Assembly: GCF_016586165.1 (NCBI RefSeq)
Contig: NZ_BCPR01000001.1
Span: 62,001 to 126,000, forward strand
DNA from: Dyella sp. EPa41
GTDB taxonomy: Bacteria; Pseudomonadota; Gammaproteobacteria; Xanthomonadales; Rhodanobacteraceae
Length of the DNA stretch: 64,000 nt
Direction: 5' to 3'
The notes under the pieces were generated by a model. That model was not told the DNA's origin, made no database searches, and was given only the letters and a program-made list of their open reading frames with translations. Numbering within the stretch: the first letter of the stretch is position 1; each line of letters starts with the position of its first letter. Shown in pieces: positions 8,321 through 14,924 of this stretch. The position numbers and the translations under genes were made by a program.

Positions 8321-9059
8321 CTTGTTCCCCTTGGGTCGGTGTGAGGTGGCCGGACAGGGCGTCGCTCCATGTCACGGCGCGGCTGACCGCGTCATCGCCG
8401 GCCGGCTGGGCGGTGATCACCAGGCGGGTCGGCCGGAAATCGGCGGGCAGCACGATGGTCGCGTGCAACTGTTGAAAATATTTGAAGCGGAACGCCATGC
8501 CGCTGGCCTGCGAGGTGTCGCCCAGCGCGTCCCAGGCAAGCCGCACCACCTTGTCGCCGCGCAGGCCTTCCACGGCGACGGTGGCGTTGCCGCTCACGTC
8601 TTCGCCGCGCTTGGCGTTCTGGGTCAGGCTCAGGGTGAGGTTCCAGGCGTGCGAGCTGCTGACGGGCTGCAGGCGCACCTCCTGCACCTTGAGCCCCTCG
8701 CGCTGTGCATCGCCGCCAGTGAGGCGTGAATAGAAGCCCAGGTCCGCGCGCAGGCCGCTGAGTTCCTCCTCGCGTTCGGCGAGTGTCTTGCGCAGCGACT
8801 GGTTGGCGATGTCCGCCACCTGGTCGGCGCGCTGCAGGTTGGCTACCTGTTGCAGCAGGTCGTCGTTCTGTTTGCCCAGCGCCTTGAGCTGGCGTTCCTC
8901 GACGGCGGCCGGCGTGGCGTGGCGTACCGCGGCCCCTACGATGAGGCCCGTCAGCAGCAGGCTGAGCAGCCACGCGCCGCCCAGCCACCAGGCTCGGCGC
9001 CGCCAGCCGGCCGCGTCATGCGGCCGGACGACGAAACGCGGTGGTGGGCGTGAAGCCAT
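8307..9059 (-). CDS. membrane-anchored coiled-coil protein (DUF6776-like)
   Basis: A 250-residue protein with one transmembrane helix near residues 25-45 (WWLGGAWLLSLLLTGLIVGA), a coiled coil from about 55 to 105 (ERQLKALGKQNDDLLQQVAN and onward), and a C-terminal beta-rich domain facing the periplasm. It resembles proteins labelled DUF6776 in Xanthomonadales; this is recalled, not searched. The topology, and the translational overlap with bactofilin, suggest an envelope partner that bactofilin positions. It heads the likely operon with bactofilin, erpA and nudC. Confidence 0.75.
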   Translation of the reverse strand: MASRPPPRFVVRPHDAAGWRRRAWWLGGAWLLSLLLTGLIVGAAVRHATPAAVEERQLKALGKQNDDLLQQVANLQRADQVADIANQSLRKTLAEREEELSGLRADLGFYSRLTGGDAQREGLKVQEVRLQPVSSSHAWNLTLSLTQNAKRGEDVSGNATVAVEGLRGDKVVRLAWDALGDTSQASGMAFRFKYFQQLHATIVLPADFRPTRLVITAQPAGDDAVSRAVTWSDALSGHLTPTQGEQDAQP

Positions 9060-9159
9060 GCGCGGCCTCCCCGGGAAAAACCAAGGTATAGCCGCGCCGT
9101 GACGAAAGCGTCAAGGAACGATGCCGCAGCTTTGAGCGTGGCCTGGCGGCCCCCGCCGA

Positions 9160-9630
9160 TCAGCTGTCGATCTTGGACTGCAGGTAGCGCTCGGCGCTGA
9201 TGTCCTTGATCAGGCTGAACTGGGTTTCCAGCCAGTCGATGTGCTCTTCCTCGTCATGGAGGATGGACTTGAACAGGTCGCGGCTGACGTAGTCGGCGAT
9301 GCCTTCGCTGTAGGCGATGGCTTCGCGCAGGTCACGCACCGCGGCCATTTCCAGGTCGAGGTCGCCCTGCAGGCATTCGACGGGATTCTCGCCGATGCGC
9401 AGCTTGCCTAGGTGCTGCAGGTTCGGCAGGCCATCGAGGAACAGGATGCGCTCGATCAGGTGATCGGCGTGCTTCATCTCCTCGATGGATTCCTTCTGCT
9501 CGTGCTCCGCCAGTTCGCCGTAGCCCCAGTCCTTGTACATGCGGTAATGCAGCCAGTACTGGTTGATCGCGGTCAGCTCGTTGTAGAGCACCTTGTTGAG
9601 GAACTCGATGACCTTGGCGTCGCCCTTCAT
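9160..9630 (-). CDS. bfr: bacterioferritin
   Basis: A 156-residue haem-containing ferritin. All diiron ligands are at the canonical positions: E18, E51, H54, E94, E127 and H130. The haem ligand M52 is also present (EEMKHAD). The protein assembles into a 24-subunit cage that oxidises and stores iron in the cytoplasm. AAGGAG stands before the ATG at 9630. The ferredoxin that mobilises this iron (bfd) is the next gene upstream, separated by a terminator hairpin, so the two are likely transcribed separately. Confidence 0.96.
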   Translation of the reverse strand: MKGDAKVIEFLNKVLYNELTAINQYWLHYRMYKDWGYGELAEHEQKESIEEMKHADHLIERILFLDGLPNLQHLGKLRIGENPVECLQGDLDLEMAAVRDLREAIAYSEGIADYVSRDLFKSILHDEEEHIDWLETQFSLIKDISAERYLQSKIDS

Positions 9631-9719
9631 GAGAAGTCTCCTTGCGTCTACAGCACGCGACTATACGTCGCCCTTGACGCGGATGACGGAACGAGAATGA
9701 CTTCGGACCGCCCAAACAA

Positions 9720-9745
9720 AAACGCGCAGCCGAGGCTGCGCGTTT
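9720..9745 (-). terminator. Rho-independent terminator of bfd
   Basis: A perfect 12-base-pair stem (AAACGCGCAGCC with its complement) is followed on the minus strand by a TTTTTGTTT run. It lies 27 bases beyond the bfd stop and separates bfd from bfr. Confidence 0.85.
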
Positions 9746-9772
9746 CCGGCGTGCGTGCGGTCTGCGTCCGAC

Positions 9773-9973
9773 TCAGGCGACGACGGCCACCGGCATCGTC
9801 AGCAGTACCTGCTGCACGGCCTTGTCCAGCGTGGCGCGCGCTTCCTGCTCGCAGCAGCCGCAGCAGTCGGAACAACCGGTGCGCGCCTGCAGGTCGGCGA
9901 AGTGATGGACGCCCTCGGCGGCGGCCCGTCGGATGTCGCCGTCGGTGACGGCGTTGCACATGCAGATATACAT
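9773..9973 (-). CDS. bfd: bacterioferritin-associated ferredoxin
   Basis: A 66-residue [2Fe-2S] protein with the Bfd BFD-like fold. Ligand cysteines are C4 and C6 (MYICMC) and C38/C41 in the CSDCCGCC cluster. Bfd docks on bacterioferritin and reduces its core through the haem, releasing iron when the cell is starved. A Fur-box-like sequence overlaps its promoter region, as expected for a gene induced by iron limitation. The protein also carries an extra cysteine-rich turn (C34, C37, C40). Confidence 0.93.
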   Translation of the reverse strand: MYICMCNAVTDGDIRRAAAEGVHHFADLQARTGCSDCCGCCEQEARATLDKAVQQVLLTMPVAVVA

Positions 9974-9989
9974 GGCTGCATATGGGAAC

Positions 9990-10008
9990 GCAAATGCGAA
10001 TGATTGTC
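9990..10008. promoter_or_regulatory. candidate Fur box upstream of bfd
   Basis: The 19-base sequence GCAAATGCGAATGATTGTC matches the classical Fur consensus at 13 of 19 positions by hand alignment. It lies 17 bases upstream of the bfd start, next to a TAATAT hexamer (plus-strand ATATTA around 10013-10018) that could be the -10 box. Fur control of bfd is known in E. coli; here it is inferred. Confidence 0.5.
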
Positions 10009-10048
10009 AACTAATATTATTGCCCGCTGCCGGGCATCGGCCGGCCGT

Positions 10049-10606
10049 TCAGGCGGCGGCGCGGCCTTTCCGGGGCGAGTGGCCCGGATGCTGTCCATCC
10101 GGCTGAGGCAGCTGGCCCAGCTCCAGGCTGAGCAGGGATTCCACCAGCGGTGCGAAATGGCGCAGCGCGCGCTCGTAGACCTGGCGCTTGAAATTGACCA
10201 CGTGGGCGGCCGGGTACCAGAAATCCACCCAGCGCCAATGGTCGAACTCGGGCTTCTCGCAGGCATCCAGGCGCAGGTCCTGCTCGTTGCCCACCAGGCG
10301 CAACAGGAACCAGACCTGTTTCTGGCCGATGCAGGTCGGGCGCTGGTGATGGCGTACGTAACGGCTGGGCAGGCGATAGCGCAGCCAGCCGCGGGTGGCG
10401 CCGATGACCTCGACATGGTGCGGGGCCAGGCCGGTTTCCTCTTCCAGCTCGCGGTACATGGCTTCCAGCGGCGTCTCGTCGCTGCGCATGCCGCCCTGGG
10501 GGAACTGCCAGCCATCACGATTGACGCGGCGCGCCCAGAACAGTCGGCCGTCCGCGTTCAGCAGAACGATGCCCACATTCGGACGATAGCCATCGACGTC
10601 GATCAT
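10049..10606 (-). CDS. rppH: RNA pyrophosphohydrolase
   Basis: A 185-residue RppH. The protein starts [17 protein letters not shown], has the QFPQGGM lead-in and the Nudix box around residues 38-60 (RELEEETGL), then the [12 protein letters not shown] segment typical of RppH. It removes pyrophosphate from 5' ends of mRNA and starts RNase E-dependent decay. The ORF is open to 10675, but a strong AGGAGG site in front of the ATG at 10606 fixes the start. A charged C-terminal tail (PRKGRAAA) is longer than in E. coli. Confidence 0.94.
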   Translation of the reverse strand: MIDVDGYRPNVGIVLLNADGRLFWARRVNRDGWQFPQGGMRSDETPLEAMYRELEEETGLAPHHVEVIGATRGWLRYRLPSRYVRHHQRPTCIGQKQVWFLLRLVGNEQDLRLDACEKPEFDHWRWVDFWYPAAHVVNFKRQVYERALRHFAPLVESLLSLELGQLPQPDGQHPGHSPRKGRAAA

Positions 10607-10793
10607 GTTGCCTCCTGGGCTGGCCGCACGAAGGAAACGCGTATTTCCAGATAAGGCCGCCCGGGGTCGATTCAATCACAGGGTACGAAGACGCGGCAAG
10701 CCGAACACTTGAACCGGAGGGCCTCTCCGACTAAACTGCCGCGCCCCGCCTGATTGACGCCACGTCAACGCCCCTAGGCTGGGACGCACCCAA

Positions 10794-10870
10794 GGCTATG
10801 TAGCTCAGCCGGTTAGAGCACAGCACTCATAATGCTGGGGTCGGTGGTTCGAGTCCACCCATAGCCACCA
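10794..10870 (+). tRNA. tRNA-Met (CAT), elongator
   Basis: A 77-base cloverleaf with acceptor stem GGCTATG/CATAGCC, D stem GCTC/GAGC, anticodon loop CTCATAA with CAT at 10828-10830, the T arm GGTGG-TTCGAGT-CCACC, and an encoded CCA. A paired first base (G1-C72) argues against initiator tRNA. The sequence follows E. coli elongator tRNA-Met closely rather than tRNA-Ile(CAT). It marks the left border of the accessory patch. Confidence 0.95.
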
Positions 10871-10915
10871 AATTCAAGTTGCTTAACGACCGCCAAGGTC
10901 TTTAGGAAGGCTCAG

Positions 10916-10940
10916 AACCCGCATCACAGCGGGTTTTTTT
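10916..10940 (+). terminator. Rho-independent terminator of tRNA-Met
   Basis: AACCCGC and GCGGGTT form a 7-base-pair stem with a six-base loop, running into a run of seven T. It lies 45 bases after the tRNA 3' end. Confidence 0.85.
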
Positions 10941-10978
10941 GTACCTTAGGCGATGCCGCCGATCAAGCCAGAGCTGTT

Positions 10979-11251
10979 GTGGAGAAGGATGCCCCATTAC
11001 ACGAGAGAATGGCGCGGGTCGCTGCACTCATCGATGGCTTCGAAGACTCGTTTGGCTTGGAGCTTCTGAGCTCCGTGCACTGGGTTGCCACGCAGCAGTC
11101 GGCAAAGAGTGCTGACGAAGCAATATCGATGGTTCACAGTTGGAGCGAGCGCAAGCGTGCCCTGATGAAGCCAGAGCATTTGCGAAAGGCGTGGAGCAGA
11201 CTCGATGATCAAGGCTGGCTCGCGACACCAGTACATCAGAAGGACGACTGA
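10979..11251 (+). pseudogene. remnant of a DarG-like macro-domain antitoxin, C-terminal part
   Basis: A 90-residue open frame (GTG start) with the pattern ARVAALIDGFEDSFGLELL, then SVHWVAT and a closing HLRKAWSRLDDQGWLA. As I recall the family, this is the C-terminal domain of DarG proteins (DNA ADP-ribosyl glycohydrolases), which bind the DarT toxin. The whole macro domain that should precede it is absent: upstream the frame runs straight into the tRNA terminator. At GWLA (ending 11224) DarG similarity stops and recombinase similarity begins in another frame. I read it as a decayed fragment; whether it is translated is unknown. Confidence 0.5.
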
Positions 11252-11505
11252 TGTTCAGCCTGCTAGGGGCCTTCGCGCAGTTCGAGAATGACATCCGTGC
11301 CGAGCGTCAGGCCGATGGAATTACTAAGGCCAAGCAGAAGGGAGTGGCATTTGGGCGGAAGCGTGCTTTGACCGAGGAGCAATGCATCCGCATCCGTACC
11401 CTTCGGCATGAAGAAAAGTTCTCGGTCGCCCAGTTAGCCGAGCGATTCAATGTTGGACCCGCGACAATTTATAGGGCCCTTCAACAAGCCGACGAGACTA
11501 TATGA
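11224..11505 (+). pseudogene. serine recombinase (resolvase/invertase family) remnant, C-terminal part
   Basis: From 11224 this frame reads DTSTSEGRLMFSLLGAFAQF and continues through ENDIRAERQADGI to a helix-turn-helix (SVAQLAERFNVGPATIYRAL). That is the E helix and DNA-binding end of Hin/Tn3-type serine recombinases. The N-terminal catalytic domain with its active serine is missing, and a stop codon lies at 11206-11208 in the same frame. An ATG at 11251 overlaps the preceding stop (TGATG) and could express an 84-residue DNA-binding fragment. It cannot be an active recombinase. Confidence 0.75.
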
Positions 11506-11519
11506 TTGGACCGTCTGCG

Positions 11520-11550
11520 AGGTCCGCTATCGACCCAATGCGGACGTCCT
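11520..11550. repeat. GTCCGC palindromic repeat, copy 1
   Basis: GTCCGC (11522-11527) and GCGGAC (11540-11545) flank TATCGACCCAAT. A diverged copy lies at 14125-14153. The element stands 14 bases after the recombinase remnant. Similar palindromes with a CGACCCA centre are widespread between genes in proteobacteria, as I recall; their function is unknown. Confidence 0.6.
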
Positions 11551-11610
11551 CCGTCTTGAGGGCGGAGCGAAAAGCAGCCTCAGGTGCAAGTGAAGCCGTT
11601 AGCTGGCGAG

Positions 11611-11832
11611 TCAATATCCCCCAATCCAGGTGTCCTCAATGTCGTCCTTGACGGCACTTCGCAGGTCTACATCTGACAGCTGAGAGATGCCGAAGAGCTT
11701 TCCATGGCGCAGGCCCCGAGCCTTCCCATGACGGCGAAAGCAGGCCGACCACCGTATGCTGTCCCGCACGGCACTAGAGTACTCAGCGGTGTAGATGTAG
11801 CCATCACTGGTCAAGCCTACGACGTCGGTCAT
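11611..11832 (-). CDS. hypothetical small protein
   Basis: A 73-residue ORF starting MTDVVGLTSDGYIYTAEYSS, with a GGTGGGA ribosome-binding site 3 bases before its ATG on the minus strand. I recognise no family. The composition (mixed charge, tyrosine-rich start, acidic end VKDDIEDTW) looks protein-like. It stands alone in the accessory patch. Confidence 0.45.
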   Translation of the reverse strand: MTDVVGLTSDGYIYTAEYSSAVRDSIRWSACFRRHGKARGLRHGKLFGISQLSDVDLRSAVKDDIEDTWIGGY

Positions 11833-12234
11833 GATCCCACCCTCACGGGGTTAGTCCGGCTGACAGTACTCCTGCCTTGGTATCGCAGCGTGAGTTTGTC
11901 GAGCGCCTTCGTGTGCGCTGCGGCCGCGGGCCAAGGTTAATCACCGCCTCCGATCCGCTGCGAACCCGCACGACAGCAAGCAGGCGACGTCGCAAATGGC
12001 TGCAGGCATGGGTATGTCTCTCGGTGCTTGCGGTCCGCCGCCGCGTCACCACCACGTAACAACTACAAGCGCATGCTCTCTGGGCGCCAGGATAGAAAGT
12101 CTCCTCCTTGGCAGGCGTCTCAGCCACGCGGTCCTCTTCCTAACGCCATCTGAGTATTTCTCCGATCTGCATCGGAGTTGCGGATTCGTCCGCTCTGGAT
12201 CCGTCTCGCGGATCTCCCATGAAGGCAATTACCC
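11833..12234. other. intergenic stretch, no supported gene
   Basis: About 400 bases between a small minus-strand ORF and the fasciclin gene. Only short, low-quality ORFs occur. I see no repeat, hairpin or RNA gene that I can support. The last part should contain the promoter of the fasciclin gene. Confidence 0.5.
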
Positions 12235-12687
12235 ATGTCTAATAACGATTCCAACGTTTCTCGCGTTAGCGGCAAGAACCTCGTCGATACAGCGGCAGCC
12301 GATGGTAGCTTCCATACCCTTGGCAAAGCTCTTGAAGCGGCAAACCTCACCAGCGTGCTGAAGGGTCCCGGCCCATACACAGTCTTTGCACCGACGGATG
12401 AGGCCTTCGAAAAGCTGCCCAAGGACACGCTAACTAACTGGCTCAAGCCGGAGAACAAGGCCGAACTAATTTCTGTCTTGAAGTACCACGTTCTGCCGGG
12501 TCGCGCGTCGGTCGTCGATGTCGAAAAGCTCACTACACCGAAGATGATGCAAGGCCAGACGGCGACGATCACCAAGGAAGGCGACAAGCTTCGCATCGAC
12601 GAGGCCACCATCACGAAGCCGGATATCACGTCAAGTAACGGTGTCATCCATGCGATCGACATGGTGAATGTGCCAACCAAGCAGTAA
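12235..12687 (+). CDS. fasciclin (FAS1) domain protein
   Basis: A 150-residue single FAS1 domain. The H1 region GPYTVFAPTDEAFEKLP and the YH motif with H2 region (LKYHVLPG) are clear, and the closing segment SSNGVIHAIDMVNVP is typical. FAS1 proteins are usually secreted or lipid-anchored adhesion or matrix proteins. This one begins MSNNDSNVSRVSGKNLVDTA and shows no signal peptide, which is unusual. Its base composition is less GC-rich than the surrounding core, fitting acquisition with the accessory patch. An AAGG site precedes the ATG. Confidence 0.85.
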   Translation: MSNNDSNVSRVSGKNLVDTAAADGSFHTLGKALEAANLTSVLKGPGPYTVFAPTDEAFEKLPKDTLTNWLKPENKAELISVLKYHVLPGRASVVDVEKLTTPKMMQGQTATITKEGDKLRIDEATITKPDITSSNGVIHAIDMVNVPTKQ

Positions 12688-12699
12688 CCAGCAAGGGTT

Positions 12700-12724
12700 T
12701 GTGGTGGGGCCAGTCCCCGCCACA
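12700..12724 (+). terminator. hairpin after the fasciclin gene
   Basis: TGTGGTGGGG (12700-12709) pairs with CCCCGCCACA (12715-12724), including one G-U pair, around a five-base loop. It starts 12 bases after the stop codon. There is no T run, so termination is only probable. Confidence 0.4.
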
Positions 12725-12899
12725 GAACCTGCCGGGACGCGTGCGGGAGCATCTCCGCATTATTGCCCAGACCGAAAGCGGTGGCGGTCTCGAACACATT
12801 CACAGGCGGATCAGCAGCGACTGTTGCTGGCCGCCTGGGCCTTTGGGCCCGCGGGCCGCCGTCCCGATGAGGGCGGCGTCATAATCTAAGGTGATACTC

Positions 12900-13088
12900 A
12901 TGGCTGGTCATTCTCGCGCTCCATCCTTCTCATCTCGGCTAGCCAGGTTCACCGGATACATCGGTGATCTGCTCGATCGCATGTTCAGTGAACCATACGT
13001 GCAACCGTCGCCCGTGATATCCCGAAGGAAGCGGCTTGCTACCGCGATGGAAGCTGCACGAGTCCACAGGCGGGGTGGCGGTCGATGA
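12900..13088 (+). CDS. hypothetical small basic protein
   Basis: A 62-residue ORF (MAGHSRAPSFSSRLARFTGY and onward), rich in arginine. AAGGTGA lies a few bases before the ATG at 12900, which I prefer to the GTG at 12891. Its stop overlaps the next start (ATGA at 13085), suggesting a three-gene transcription unit. No family recognised. Confidence 0.5.
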   Translation: MAGHSRAPSFSSRLARFTGYIGDLLDRMFSEPYVQPSPVISRRKRLATAMEAARVHRRGGGR

Positions 13089-13273
13089 TCCTCGGTGGCA
13101 TCGCAAGATTCAGGTATTTCTTCCGCCCATTCCGGAGAGGCGCTTACCAGCATGCGCCATCGATCGAGGAGTTGTATGTGATGCGGCAGAGAATGCATGA
13201 GGCCTGGTCGTCGCGGGTAAGCCGTTTCGCCCACGGGCTTGTTCGCCATCTTGTGGAAGCTGTACGGCGGTAG
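13085..13273 (+). CDS. hypothetical small basic protein
   Basis: A 62-residue arginine-rich ORF, MILGGIARFRYFFRPFRRGA at the start and FAHGLVRHLVEAVRR at the end. The start overlaps the previous stop by four bases, a mark of translational coupling. The amphipathic ends could associate with membrane or nucleic acid; that is speculation. No family recognised. Confidence 0.5.
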   Translation: MILGGIARFRYFFRPFRRGAYQHAPSIEELYVMRQRMHEAWSSRVSRFAHGLVRHLVEAVRR

Positions 13274-13278
13274 CGCGC

Positions 13279-13521
13279 ATGGCCCTCACGAGAACACAGC
13301 TTGCTGAAGAGTTCATCGCTCTGGACGCAGAGCTACTGAGGCTCGAGGTCATTGGCGCGCCTGAGGAGGCAGTTCAACTGGTGCTTGAGCACTTGGTCAA
13401 CGTGTCGACCCGGTCCGTCGGGCAGCGAGACCGCCTTTGGTGGTGGGGACGACTGTACTCGGCCATGGACAAACACGCCGCTCGACTTTCGACATCGTCG
13501 GTCGAGCCTGTGCCGCAATGA
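13279..13521 (+). CDS. hypothetical small protein
   Basis: An 80-residue ORF, MALTRTQLAEEFIALDAELL at the start, mainly helical and acidic in its first half, with a central DRLWWWGRLYSAMD motif. It follows the preceding small gene after 5 bases. Its protein-like helix pattern makes it the most convincing member of the small three-gene unit. No family recognised. Confidence 0.55.
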   Translation: MALTRTQLAEEFIALDAELLRLEVIGAPEEAVQLVLEHLVNVSTRSVGQRDRLWWWGRLYSAMDKHAARLSTSSVEPVPQ

Positions 13522-13615
13522 GAAGATGCGAAACTTCGAGAGCTGCGGGCGACTCCAAGCCGCCAGCCTAGTCACGTCAATTGCTTTCGCTTGAAGACTC
13601 GGTCACTCGAGGTAC

Positions 13616-13837
13616 CTATGCCGCCGGATATGGCATGCGGTGACGAGTGCAAATCCAATCGACCATCTCGCACACCCAGTCCTCGTCCTCACGGCTCGAT
13701 TGCGCGATGACATCAGAAAAAATGCCGTCGGTAGATGCAAAGAAATCCTTGTCCTGCGGGTGCTTGGTATGCAGTATCGAAACCGATGCATCCAAGCGGC
13801 TCAATAAAGCGCGTAGATCCTGACGTGAGCTAGACAT
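13616..13837 (-). CDS. hypothetical small acidic protein
   Basis: A 73-residue ORF starting MSSSRQDLRALLSRLDASVS, with an AGGAG site at good distance before the ATG. The second half, SSREDEDWVCEMVDWICTRH, is acidic and tryptophan-containing. It converges with the three-gene unit on the other strand. No family recognised. Confidence 0.55.
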   Translation of the reverse strand: MSSSRQDLRALLSRLDASVSILHTKHPQDKDFFASTDGIFSDVIAQSSREDEDWVCEMVDWICTRHRMPYPAA

Positions 13838-14154
13838 GGCTTTGCTCCTGCCGTTGAGGCGGAGATGTTACGAGGCGGGTCTGCCGGATGACGGCTGGGC
13901 CAGCAGGGGAAATCCGTGCTAGCTAGGCCACTTTGCGCGTATTGGTGTTAGTCCCATGTAACGACATGGGGAAAGGCTTCGGTCGAGACGCCATCGGAAC
14001 GAATTGAGGATGCGGGTCTAGTCTGTCTTGGAGAGGGAATAAAGTGTGTCCACGTGCGTCGTTGCATCAAAGCGATGGAATGCCGTTGAGCATTCGTAGG
14101 GGGCTGTCGGCAAGTTCAGTGCTAAGGTCCGCTCTCGACCCAGAGTGGACATTC
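13838..14154. other. intergenic stretch with one palindromic repeat
   Basis: About 300 bases without a supported gene. A plus-strand ORF from 14044 has a poor composition and no ribosome-binding site. The only structure I can support is the GTCCGC-type palindrome at 14125-14153. Confidence 0.5.
14125..14153. repeat. GTCCGC palindromic repeat, copy 2 (diverged)
   Basis: GTCCGC (14127-14132) and GTGGAC (14145-14150) flank TCTCGACCCAGA. It aligns with the copy at 11520-11550 in the same orientation, including the TCGACCCA centre, but one arm has decayed. Confidence 0.5.
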
Positions 14155-14355
14155 TTAGAGACCAGAAAGACGTATCTGGCAGCCGTGACCAGTCATCAGG
14201 CCAGGATATGGCTCAATGATCACTGTGCCGACAGTCATCGAGTCGCCTCGAACAACGGCGGCTGATGCCATCGCGTCGGCATCCTGCTGGGACACTGCAG
14301 GTACGGCCGCACGAACGAGCTGGCTGCAAATCTGTGTCAGAAATTGCGCTCCCAT
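14155..14355 (-). CDS. possible small protein, unknown
   Basis: The 66-residue frame starting MGAQFLTQICSQLVRAAVPA has an AAGGGG ribosome-binding site 5 bases before its ATG. Its second half (SAAVVRGDSMTVGTVIIEPY) reads like protein. The longer frame upstream to 14646 has an arginine/threonine-rich composition typical of noise, so I used the internal start. No family recognised and the call is weak. Confidence 0.3.
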   Translation of the reverse strand: MGAQFLTQICSQLVRAAVPAVSQQDADAMASAAVVRGDSMTVGTVIIEPYPGLMTGHGCQIRLSGL

Positions 14356-14924
14356 CGTTCGCCCCTTGGTCGGGCCATAGCCACCATTGCGCGTACACGA
14401 AAGCCCTGCAGGCATGCGGGGCTTTGTTGTTTTTGGCGGCAGTGAGTCTCGCGGCCGATGATCCGTGGCGGCATGCCGTCGCGTGGCCATCCGCGATCGC
14501 TCCATCGCCGTCATGCGGCAAGTGCAACGAAGCGTCCCCGATGACGCGGGTGGGACCACGCGTTTGTTGTCCGCCTGACGACCGGGCCGGTCAGTGTCGA
14601 ACAGCGCATGCCTTCCCCGGCTCACGAATGTGGTGCGGCGCACCACGTGTTTTCACCAATGCTTCGTGTGGATTGATGCCGCCAGAAGCGCGTCGTTCGC
14701 AGCAAATGCGGCGACAGCAAACGAAGAATCATCAAGAGCGCCCCGCTTTTTGACAATTGTTTGTCCGCACTCCGTCCTATTCACTACGCCGACGCCGAAG
14801 ACCGCGCGATGGGGATCGCGCCGCCTCGCGAACTGCGAGGCACGGCTTCCAGCGTAGCGACACAACAACGGAACCGGGCGGCGTGAGCCGCCGGGGACAT
14901 CACAGCTCGGGGGAGTGAGTTCGA
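14356..14924. other. intergenic region upstream of the TonB receptor
   Basis: Competing ORFs on both strands are unconvincing. It contains the terminator at 14399-14435 and a TTGACA hexamer at 14750-14755 inside an inverted repeat GACAA-N4-TTGTC. TTGACA could be the -35 box of the receptor promoter, although a -10 (around CCTATT at 14777-14782) would be spaced too widely. The last 25 bases carry the GGGGGAG ribosome-binding site of the receptor. Confidence 0.35.
14399..14435 (+). terminator. Rho-independent terminator-like hairpin
   Basis: AAAGCCC-T-GCA pairs with TGC-G-GGGCTTT around a GGCA loop and is followed by GTTGTTTTT. It is oriented for plus-strand transcription, although no convincing plus-strand gene precedes it. 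It may belong to a lost gene or a small RNA. Confidence 0.5.

Noticed and set aside
10794-10870. tRNA-Ile with a modified CAT anticodon
   Set aside because: Acceptor, D and T arms follow elongator tRNA-Met; the known tRNA-Ile(CAT) has a different acceptor stem.
12120-12803. A 227-residue minus-strand ORF across the fasciclin gene
   Set aside because: It is antisense to a clear FAS1 domain and has no family features of its own.
14265-14753. A 162-residue plus-strand ORF upstream of the TonB receptor
   Set aside because: It has no ribosome-binding site, reads through a terminator hairpin and has a composition typical of non-coding frames.
10794-14924. Integrated island with tRNA-derived attachment sites
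   Set aside because: I found no second copy of the tRNA 3' end downstream and no tyrosine integrase. Only the tRNA-side position and remnants suggest mobility.
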